In this document: positions 14,301-26,300 of the stretch, piece by piece
Position numbering within the stretch: the first letter of the stretch is position 1
How the letters are laid out: the number at the start of each line of letters is the position of its first letter
Assembly: GCA_016617855.1 (NCBI GenBank)
Contig: JAECUM010004360.1
Location: 1 to 64,000 of the forward strand
Direction of reading: 5' to 3'
From: Megalonaias nervosa
Taxonomy: Eukaryota; Mollusca; Bivalvia; Unionida; Unionidae
DNA: 64,000 bases
The notes under the pieces: generated by a model
What the model saw: only the letters and a program-made list of their open reading frames with translations
What the model was told of the DNA's origin: nothing
The model's database searches: none
Program-made: the position numbers and the translations under genes

Positions 14301-17300
14301 AGGAACTGATAAACCAGGCATTCTTCTTGTGTTGATTAAATAATCATTTTTAATATTTATCATCAAATTAATAATTTGATTAGATATTTAGGACAAAATT
14401 TAATTTACTGTTAAGTAATCTCTTAAGCTGGCAATTGCATCAGAAAATGATCAGACAACCAGATGATATGTTGGGCAATCAGATTTTGCTTTCTGGTTGT
14501 TCAGAGGGCAGATGTGCTTTCTGAAAATGTTTCTACCCCTAGAGTATTTAGGTTTTATGCAGGAATAATTTTTTTGAAATGTAACAAAGTCTAAAAGCAT
14601 GAAGAAATTCATTGGTTGTTGTCCATTTGGCTGTAGTATAGCTTTGGGATTATGTTCCACAAGAAGGCATCTTTGACTTTCTAAAAATAATGGTTATGTA
14701 AAAATTTTAATCCTATATTTTAAAGACACCACACTTTTAATCTTCAGGTTTTATTTTAAATACGTGTTGTATAACTTTACATCTTTTACCATTATCTTCT
14801 ATATTTTTAAAGACAAATATAGACTTTTAAGTGAAATAGTGTATGAAGAATGTGTCCGTTTTTGACCTGTTTATTTTTACATTTTTTGCAAGATCTTTGA
14901 GTATTATCTGGAAGGAATACATTTTTACACTTTTTATAAAGGGTTTATCTTCCCAAATTTTATCTGCAATTTTCCCTTAATTTTTTTATATTTTAAAAGT
15001 TTACTTTTTATTGGCACTATTTAGCAAGAATTTTGCCGACATGCTACATAGTCTTTTGTATACATACATGCACACAGATATACATGCAGAATGACTGAAC
15101 CCATTGTGATCAAACTTGGTAAGAGTGAGTCTTAGGACATGTTTTGTTTAAGTTTCATCCAACATGGCTCCCCAAGTAGTGGGTTTGATTTCCACAGCAA
15201 GTATATGGAAAACATATTCTCAAGTTCTTCTGCAGAATGGCATCACTAATTTGTCTCAGGTGGAACCTTTGCGGTGCTCTTGCTTCCATAGCATCTAGGT
15301 GGAAAATCTACAAATGATTCTCATCTCATAGAAAGTATTAGTTATTACTAATATTTATTAAAAATAAGCACTATAACACAGCTTTCTCTCCATAACTACC
15401 TTACCATATCAAGTCAAATGTGACATTTGAGTCCTTTCATGAGTACCTTTCACATTCATGTAGAAAGTGTCAAACTGAAGTTACTCAAAGTAGAAATAAA
15501 GTTCAACAACATGTAATTTACCATCAGATTTTACCTGATAACAGGAAACTATCCTGACATGGATGTCTTTCAACGCCTGCCTTATCACCTTTTAGACAGA
15601 TGTATGCCAGGTGAGCAATATCAGGTCCTCTTTACCAGTTGTTTTATTAAAGTTGTTGAAAGTAACATGAATGGAGTTGCATGATGGCTTTGTTCACAGT
15701 TCAGACATGGCATTTCACAGGAACTGCTTTGGTGGCCTAATGGTTAGAGCCTCAGATGCAGGAGGTCATGGGTTTGAACCCCAGCTGAGTCATACCAAAG
15801 ACTTACACAAATGGTACTGACAGCTCCCTCCCTAGTCTGCGGCATGATGCCTCAGTGCTAGATCATACTGTATCACTATAAACAGCCACACTGCAGACGT
15901 GACTGATATGACTGCAAAATTGTTAGAGCTATGTTAAAAATCCAAATCACACACACATGTGCATTTCACAGGACCTTAAAGTTTGTTGTTCATTAGCTGT
16001 ATCACCTTTCTTTATCAGTGGACTGAAACTAGTCATTGCATATAGAACACAGCAAGTGGATTGATTATGTTGCACATCATGGTAGTGTAGGGTGCTTTTG
16101 AGTGGGAGTTCAGTGACTTATGCTGGTTTTATATTCTGGCACTGGCTTTACAACACTCACCAGAGGTAAGTTAAATGCACATGTGGGATTTACCTGGCCA
16201 ATTATTGGTTTGCCTTAAGTTGTCAAGCAGACTATAGTCCCTAAATGACTCTCAGCAGGTGGTAACTCCATGTATTTGTAAATCAATCAGGGTTTGATAC
16301 CCACAGCACACTGTAGCTTTGTACTGCCTCCACATGAAACACCTTCATTGTACAGCGTAGTGGAGTGTAAATCAGTGACAACCACAAAGGCATTTGTAGA
16401 AAAATGCTCAATACACTTGAGGCAAAAGCCATAGTCTCAGACATGAAAGATACCAAGCAATAAATTTAATGAAAGATAAAGTTCAGAGTTAGAATGAGGC
16501 ATATTTGTTTCAAGGATATAAAATTTCAATATCGTATATTTTACATCTTTTGTATAAGTGCTCAGAACTGTTGTTTATGGCTATTGCATTTGGAGAGGTC
16601 AGTGAGTACTTTCTTCAGCTCACCTAAACCTAAGGCCGTGTAAGCTTATGGTCTGATGATGCCTTTACAAATGATGCTGATCCACCACCAGATATAGCTG
16701 CCATTACTCAAAATAAAATAAAAAATTAAATGACTTCTACTCAAGAACTGCTTAACAGAATATGACCAAATTTAACAGAAAACAACTCCTCTTGAAGGAC
16801 TATCAGTTTTGTTTACAATTTATGTGAATATGAGATCAAATATAGCCAGTTACTAAAATAAAAAATAACAAGTTACTAAACAACTTCTCAAAATCTGCGA
16901 AACAGAATTTGACTAAATTTGACAGAAAACATTCAAAGGGCTTTCGATTCTGTTCAGATCAGTCCAATATGTGATCAGATATGACCACTAGTACTGAAAA
17001 TAGAACAACCTTACAACCACTTCTCAAAAACTGCTCAACAGAATGTGGCCAAATTTGAATATAAGCAACCCACCTTGAAAGCATTTCAAAGTTTTACACG
17101 ATATGCCATTCCATTTTCAAATATATCTCTGCTGCTAAAAACAGAAAACCATTTTTAAAAGCATCTTTAAAAAACAACGGAATTTCACCAGTTCTGTCAG
17201 AAAGCTATCTGGCATAAAGTTTGTTCAATATTGGACAGCTTTTGTGGGGTTTAAAGCCATTTATCAGGATATGACAGTCTATACATGGCACCAGTATATA

Positions 17301-20300
17301 TATTGGAGGAAGAATCCAGAAAGACCTTGGTAAGAACCACCAACTGGAAAGTTTTCTCACATACCCATGTTGATCAAAGTAAGACTTGAACCTATGCGGA
17401 CAGAGGTGAGATGCAACAAAATGATGCCAGTGTGTTATCAGCTGTGAATGAAGGTACAAACAACAGAGTAAAGAAGTGTTTCCATAACATATGCCATCAA
17501 CAACATTGGAAGAAATTTCTTCAGAAAACATCCTACTGAGTCAGACCCATATTTGGTGAACAGCTGCTCTTGTATTTAGATATTAGTCATATGTCAACCA
17601 GCTGAGTGATTTTGACATCTCCACCACCCATTAAAATTTTGTATGAATTGGTCAGCATGAAACGCATAGATGACACTGGATTACCCCATGACATATATAT
17701 ATTCTTAATTAAAGTGCCTTCTAACACCACCTTGTAACTTTAATTCTGAAGCCACCAAGTTCTTGATTCAGTAAAAGTGCCTTCTAACACCACCTTGTAC
17801 CTTTAATTCCAAAGCAGCCATAAGTAAATACTTATCATGCGAAGATGGTGCTTTATGATGGTCACATAGATGAAGGAAATAAGAGTACCTGGAGAAAACT
17901 GTTATTGGATGACAATCACTGATTCATATTCTTGCAAAAGCTAGGAATTGGCCCTGAACCACAGAGGTGACTGCAAAGTAAGTGTTTTATAATGGCATTA
18001 TATTGTCTCCTCCAGTCAAACTTGCAGTTATTTTGAGTAGTAAGGGTTAAAAAAAACCTCCTTTTCTTTACATTTTTTAGACCAAAATACACACGGAGCA
18101 ACAAACAGTGAAAACCGTGAAGATGATGATGGGGGGTTTAGTGATGAGGCAGTAGTTCAAAGCTTTCGACAAAATCGTGATGATCAGCTTTCAAGCAGTA
18201 TTGAAAACCGGAATGCACGCTCTGCAGTAAGTGCCCTTGGGATTCCAGGAAATGATCCTGAAGGTGAAAGCCAGACTAGAAGTAATCGGGATAGACAAGG
18301 ACCAGAAGAAGAGGAAGAAGAAGAGAGTAAGTTTAAAATAATATTTTTTAAAATCAGACTCACTCATAGGTATAATATAAAGTGATGGAAAATGTCACTT
18401 CCTTTTGAATTCATCTCCAATTAAACTATGTTTTCACATAATTTGTAATGCATATATTTAATACGTTATTGGTCTCACACTTTGAAGCACAGTGCTATTG
18501 GGTAAACCCCTGCCCTTTTAAATTTGACCTGTCCATTTGACCATCTGACCCTGAGAAGCAACATCATCCAAAAATCACTCAGTGTAGACAAATCAATTAA
18601 GCCTAGCATATTTTTATGTTATCAGTATATGACATTATTAGATCTTTTGGACCATTTTGACCTTTTTTAATCAATATTGCACTTATTTTTGAACTTTTTG
18701 GACATATTTGACAAAACCCTTGTCAGTAAAGTTACATGAAACAATTGTTAAACAGTTAACATTTAGTAGGCATATATTTATTCACATGCCTTTATATTGA
18801 ATTGTCTTGGATTTATTTATCCATTAAAGTGTCAAATAAACACCTAAGCAAAGTAAAATTCAAAGGTGATTTGGTTTAGACAATGTTTCTTTGTCAGACA
18901 GTCAATACACTGTCAGGTATAATTTTAGTTTGCCAAAGTTGAACTGCTCGAGGGCTCCACAGATTAAGGGCCACTTGATTGTTTGGTGAACAGTAGTGTG
19001 ATAAATTTTTAGAAGATTGCCTTCTCAGTTAAGCATTTGTTTGCTACCCACCTTTTGTCCAGCGAATCGAAAAATGGATGAAACTCTATAACTGATTGCC
19101 TCAAGGACAGTACAATAGTTAGCCCCACATACCTTTTGTGTTTTTTTTAATAATGTGTCAGCGTGTCAGCATACTTCAGATTGTTAGAATATAGATATAT
19201 GTATAGATAAGATCCAAATTAAAAAGAAATGGATGCTGGTAATAACTAACCTTTAACATCATATTTCATATACATGTTTGGGAACCCAAGTAAATAAATG
19301 ACAAGAAATGCCCATCACTTAAGTGTTACATATTTTCAGTCAAGTAAGTCTGACAGAAAAAATAATTTTTTAAAACAGCTGACTGTCCTGAAATACTGTT
19401 TGGTGAAATTCTACAGAATGGCTTTCTGAAAGAAATTTTTTTATAGTTTCTGTCTTTTCTTAGTTATTACATTTATCTCTTTTTTATATTATATATTTTA
19501 CAAATATCTGGCTGCCATGTTAATGAATTGGGAAGAATTTGTTTGACAAGAGCCATCAGAATTTCAGGATCCCTGGTGTGTGTGTGTGTGTGTGTGTGTG
19601 CATATGTGCATGGCAGGAAGATCTTTCAGATTTTTATAAATTAAGTCAGTTTTACTGAAAATATCAAATCATTTAAAAGTGACTTCTTCTCTAAAACTAC
19701 TGAATAGAATTTGACAGACCTTGACACAAAGCATCCTGTCATTAAGACCTGTCAGATTTGCACACTTGAAGGTGATTGGCCATCAGATTTGGCCAACATT
19801 AATAAATTGAAAAAAAATTAAATATTTATTTTCACCCCCCAAAAAAGAATTTGACCAAACATGAAATCCTTTAAAGTTTTGTAGCATGATACTGATCCAC
19901 CATCAAATATGGCTACCATTACTTAAAATAGAAAACTGTTAAGTGACTTCTAAAAGTGTCTAAATAGAATTTGACCAAATTAGATAATATACATCTTGGC
20001 ATGAAGACCATTGAAATTTGTATGAAAGATGCCAATCTGATACAAATTGTCGCTGCTGTTACAAAAATAGAAAAACTATGAATTTAAAACTACTTCTCAA
20101 ATAACTCTTATTAGAATTGGCCAAATTTTACAGAAGCATCCTAATATAGAGGGTTTTTAAATTTGTACAAATGATGCCAATACACCAATAAATATGGTCA
20201 CCATCACCAAAACTATAATAATATTGAAATTATTTATTCTCAAAAGCTGCTCAGCTAAATTTGACCAAATTTGGCAGAATGCATCCTAGCATAGAGGGCT

Positions 20301-23300
20301 TTCAAATTTTTACACCTGATGCTGATCTGCTGTAAAATAAGATCACAGTTACTAAAAACAGAAGAATCTTTAAGCAACTTCTTTATGAAACTGGTCAGCA
20401 GAATTTGACCAAATATGATAGAAACATCCTTGCATAGAGGACTTTCAGTTTATGCAAATTGTGCTAATCTGTCATTAAATATGGCCACTGTTGCAAAGAA
20501 TAGACAAATGTGTAAAATAACTTTTTCTGAAAAACTGTTTGACAGAATTTAACTAAAATATATAGAAAGCATCCTGAAGTAAAAGACTCTCAGATCTGTC
20601 CAAATGATGCCATTCCACCACTAAAAGTAGAAAAACAGTTACAGAACTTTATATAAAAAAAACCAAACTGCTGAACAGAATTTGACAAACTTTGACACAA
20701 GGCATCCTGGTACAGGGGCTTTCAGTGTTAGACAAATGGTGCTGATGTCCCATCAAATATGGATGAAACTACAAAACCATGAGAAACCTTCAAACTGTTG
20801 TTTTCATAACATATTCAAGAGCATTTGAAGAATTTTTTATAGATATCATCTCATTGACCCACATTTCCTGCCCGATAGCTCTTGTATGTTTCTATTAGGC
20901 AGATGTCAAAAGGTGAGTGCCCTTATCCCCACATGGGCCTCTTGTTAATTTGATTGTTGCATTACACTTGAGAAAGGGATGCTCCTTCATGAATCTTTTG
21001 TCAGAGGACAAGGTCACTTGCATGAAAATACAGCAGAATTATGTTAATCAAACATTTTGTAATAGCTACAGTAAGTCCTGGGCGGTGGGTGAGTTTTCTT
21101 CTGATGGCTACTTTTTTGTTTTGTATAGATGGGTATCCAGATGTTAAACTTTGTGCAGATTTCCTTTTAAATACAGATTATATTATCACACTTTAATTCT
21201 TCCTGTGAATATTTTGATTATGTTCATTTTTATGTACTGGTGGGAAAATAGTCTGGAAATCAAATTATGTATAAAATTTTCTTTCAGTAACGAATGCAGT
21301 GTAACAAAATTTAGTGCAGAAATGACTTGTCTATATTTTCTTAACATACAGTTAGATTGTGATGACTACAAATTAAATTTTCTGACTTGTCTTTATTTTC
21401 TTAACATGCAACTAGATTGTGATGGCTACAAGTTTAATTTTCTTGTTACAGGAGGTGTTAAGTTGGGTCTAGGAGATTTTATCTTCTACAGCGTCCTTGT
21501 TGGAAAAGCTTCTTCCTACGGAGATTGGAATACAACCCTGGCTTGTTTTGTGGCCATCCTTATTGTAAGTTGCTTTGTATAATGCAGAAGAACATTTTTC
21601 AGTTTTATCTTTACTGGTATAGAGCAGATCTAATACAATGGCCTGTTGTCCATCATCTGTCCATCCATTAGCACTAGTTATCAGTACTCCTCCTAAATTA
21701 CCTGGAGGATTGTCTAGTTGGTCCTAAATGAAAATGATGCTGCTCTGACATCCAAGATGGCTATCACATTGTTCATCTTTAAAATCTTGTGACCACTTCA
21801 TATGGAGATTGGATATCAACCCCAGGCTTGTTTTGTAATTCTTCTTATTGTAAGACAAGTTGCTTTGTAAACTGGAGAAGTATGTTTTCTTATTTTTTAT
21901 ATTTTTAGGTTTATGCTTTTAGGAGAATTCAACAGAATGAAAAAATAATGAACAAAATATGTTATAACATATGCAGATTTATACTTGGACATTAATTATT
22001 AGTGATCACGAAAGTGCAGGCAAACCTATATTTATAGGTTCTTTATCATTCCTGAGGAAATCTAATGGTCAAAGGTTTAGATTTATTTGTTTGGTGTTTT
22101 ACCACACACCAACACATGAAGGTTCTATCATGCTGACACAATTAGAGTAAAGCACCATGCCCATGGGATACATCACAGCATCCTTTCAAGATGGATCTGA
22201 TGGCAGGATTCACATTTTTCAATTCAGGTATATCTCTGACTGTGCTACATGAATCAAAACATTTAGATATTTACAGCTGATCAAGGTGAGGAACCTTTGT
22301 TTCTGGCATTTTGTTGTCCTGGCCAAAGACTAGGAGAGCTTATGCAGTGTGCCTTCATCCAATGTCAGGTTCCAGTAAATACTGGAAAAGTGCATGAAAA
22401 TACACAGCAGTCTGTGACAGGTGCTTGAATTTTCAAAACAAAATGCATTTCATTGGAAATCAGTTATTCAATAAAAATAAAACAGAGAAGAAATAAATTA
22501 GTTTTAAAGTGAGAAATTTGACCTTCCTGGATTGTTACTTATGTTTTGGGTCACTTACATGTTCAGTAAGACCTCCGGCCATGTAACTTAATTGGTCATT
22601 ATGTCTTCCAGATGGGTCACTTAAGTTTTGACTTTCAATTGGGTCTCTTACATTTTAGTAAGACTTCCTGTTGGTTCACTTACATGTTCAGTAAGACTTC
22701 CAGTTGGGTCACTTTTGTGTTCAGTAAGACTTCCAGTTGGATCACTTTTGTGTTCAGTAAGACTTCCAGTTGGGTCACTTTTGTGTTCAGTAAGACTTCC
22801 AGTTGGGTCACTTATGCATTCAGGAGACTTCCATTTAGATAACTTACATGGTTGGTAAGGCTTATAGTTGGGTCTCTTAAGTGTTGGCCTCCAGTTGGGT
22901 CACTTACATGTTCAGTAAGACTTCCAGTTGGGTCACAAACATGTTCAGCAAGACTTCTAGATGGGTCACTTATATGTTCAGTAAGACTTCCAGTTGCGTC
23001 ACTTAAATGTTGGCTTTCAGTTGGGTCACATATGTTCAGTGAGACTTTCAACTGAGTCACTTTCACATTCAGTAAGACTTCCAGTTGGATCACTTACATG
23101 CTCAGTAAGACTTCAAGTTGAGTCACTTACATGCTCAGTAAGACTTCAAGTTGAGTCACTTACATGCTCAGTAAGACTTCCAGTTGGGTCACTTACATGC
23201 TCAGTAAGACTTCAAGTTGAGTCACTTACATGCTCAGTAAGACTTCCAGTTGGGTCACTTACATGCTCAGTAAGACTTCCAGTTGAGTCACTTACATGCT

Positions 23301-26300
23301 CAGTAAGACTTCCAGTTGAATCACTTACATGCTCAATAAGACTTCCAGTTGAATCACTTACATGCTCAGTAAGACTTCCAGTTGGGTCACTTACATGCTC
23401 AGTAAGACTTCAAGTTGAGTCACTTACATGTTCAGTAAGACTTCCTGTTGGGTCACTTTCATGCTCAGTAAGACTTCCACTTGAGTCACATTTCCAGTAA
23501 GAGTTCTAGTTGGTTCACTTATGTGCTCATGAGCACTCAGCCGCATTTGACATTGAAAGTACAATGATGTTTAAATTAATGTGTACAGTCTTACTTGTGC
23601 CATTAAGGCTGAAGAAGAGTATAAAACAAAGAACAGTCAGATACGTTGATTGGCCAAAAATGTCAGTCAAGTTCTCTGTATGGGATGTATATTGTCAAAT
23701 GCAATTGCCCCAAGTGCTGTGTAAGGGTATGGGGGCCAAAATGGAAACAATTAGCTGCATGTTGTATTTATAGACATGCAATCCCTTATAATTCTGCCTT
23801 AAGACTTGCTGAAAGGACCCTTAAAATATGCTCTCACAAAACAGTACTGAAAGTTAAGAAATTCATTGAAGTCAAATCCAAATATTTTCTATCCAGGTTC
23901 AGTCCAGATCTGGGTTTACATAATAGACTCATTGGAGTCTGGCACTGATCCAGACTAACTTTTACAGCAGCTGCCTCACATGCTCTGATCCAGCCATCTT
24001 GTTTATACAAAATGCCTGCATAATCAAGCTTTGTTTTTAAACTAATACATTGATTTAAGTGTCATACAATAAATGTAAATATATTTAAGAGAAGGGGGCA
24101 ATCAGACTCTTAGGTAGTCCAAACAGTGGGGCCAGAATTCTAATAAAAAATGATAATATATTTGGCTGTGCTTGAAAAACTGCAGGAAAGGTAAAAGTTA
24201 CATTTAATGGACATAATATCATCGCTGTGCAAATAGTGCCCATAGCAGGAGAGATTATTGCCATGACCAAATAAATTAAAAAACACCAAAGATTATGTCT
24301 GATTGAGATCTAGAATGAAGTTGTTGATACTTTTTCTCTTCTGCTCTATAACTGTAAAGTCATTGAGATTAAGTGATGAACTTGGTATACTTGTACATCA
24401 TCGCTAGAAAGTGTCTTTTACTACATTAGGGGTGCAGTGTTGAAGGTCAAGATCAGGGCTCATTTTTTTTCTTTTCCATCACATTTTCTTTTCTGCACTA
24501 TAACTTTGAAACTAAGGGATGAAACTTGGAATACTGGTACATCATCACAATAAGGTGTGTTGCGTACCATATTGTGGATTCTGTCATCAACATCAAGGTC
24601 ACAACTCAGTAGTTTTAGTATTTTTAGATATTCCTTCTGCACTATAACCTTATAGTCATTTGAAATTAAGGGATGAAACTTGGTATGCTTGTTTTTCAGT
24701 AGGTATGTTGTCTGCCAGACAGGGCTTTCTATCTTCAAGAACAAGGCCATGGCACAATATTTTACAATTTCATTGCATTTTCGCATAAGCTTTATTACTT
24801 TAAAGCCACTTGAGATTAAGGTATGAAACAGTAAACATGCACAATATCAATAGAAGTTATGTTATGTTCCACATTGGGCAGTCTTGCTTCAAGTTCAAGG
24901 TCATGTCTCAGTGTTTTCCATCAAAGTTTCTTTTCAGCTTCATAATTTAACCTTAAAGATCAAGCAGTGCAGCATGGTGTTACCAGATATTTTGTTTACC
25001 ATATCGGGCATCATAAACTTAAGCTGAATGTCATGGTGTTATATGTTGATATTTTCTGGCACACAACCCTTTCTGCTTTAATTTTAAAGGCATCTGAGAT
25101 GAACGGATAAAAGTTGGTATGACTTACATATCATCATTAAAAGGCATGTTGTGTACCACACTGGGATTTTTATCTTCATGGTCAAGGTCACAGGTCAGTA
25201 CTTTAGGTTTTAGTCAGATTTGGCCTTCAGGTTTCTAAATGGATGGAGATTGGTATACTTAGATAAATATAATTGCTAGGCGATGTGTTGCATATCATTT
25301 CTGAGGACGTGGTCAGAACTAAATATTTTAATTTTTCTGATCTTTCTGGTTTGTATCATAAAAACCATTTGGGGTACAATGATGAACCATGATATGTTTC
25401 TCAGTTTGATGGCATCTCATGTCACAGACAAGTTTTTATCTCCAAGGTCAAGGTCACTGATCAGGTTTTGTTTCCCATTACTGCACTTTTATTCTCATGA
25501 TCTTTAAGACAGGGCAACAAAATTATATTCAATGAGTGCACAGTAACTTTACAGGTCTGTTTCAAAGGTCATAATCAGATGGCTTGATTGTGAACTTTTA
25601 TGGCATCATCATTGTTAGTAGAGTCACAAAAATTCACTGAATTTGCTTCTTTATAATTACTCTTTAATTTGCTGTAACAAAAACTTTCATTTCTTGTCAT
25701 CTTTCACCAATAATTCTCCATTAGATTGATTTTGCTCTCCATGCCTAAGAGGACAAAATTATTTGGGCAGTGACGTAAAATGTGAAGGTCAAAATATTTC
25801 AGGGACATTGTCACAAGCCTATTAAACTTTCAATGGTACTTTGGGCTCTGCATAGTTTCACTAAAACACTATTAACATTATATACTTTGTCCTAATAATA
25901 AATATTGGCAACCATCTTGAAAATATTATTCTGGCTACTTCACCTGAACGATGTATCATAATATCGTTATGACCTTTTTGCAGCAGACCCTGAATGAAAA
26001 TGGTGCTGACCTGACCTCCAATACAGCAACCATAGTGAACATCTCACAAATCTTGTTATCACTAATTCTTTTGAGCGAATGGTGGCAATGAAATATTGAT
26101 TTTCACTAAATCACCAGTTAACCTTGAATCAAAATGGTGAGGCTCTGATCCCCATCATGCCCACCCTATTGTGAACAAATCTGAAAACTAGATCTGCTTG
26201 TCCTTGGGTCAAGTTCAAGGCACTGCTTCTATTCATTTTACATCATGGGGCATATAAACATCATGACTAATATATATATATATATACAAATGATATACAA

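Larger units (their letters stand above)
7854..18080 (+). other. 10.2-kb presenilin intron between exon 9 and exon 10 equivalents
   Basis: AT-rich intron. It contains the repeats and SINEs listed separately at 12225, 12735, 13155, 13720, 15710, 16735 and 17711. The stretches 7854-12220 and 13770-15700 show nothing I can identify. An open frame at 9515-9853 has no coding character. Confidence 0.8.

Noticed and set aside
23085..23470. CRISPR-like direct repeats
   Set aside because: The repeats are contiguous without unique spacers, in an intron of an animal gene; this is a minisatellite.
22994..23500. 168-codon open frame of [15 protein letters not shown] repeats
   Set aside because: It is the 33-bp minisatellite read in frame; two other frames are open too, and there is no start, signal, domain or flanking exon.
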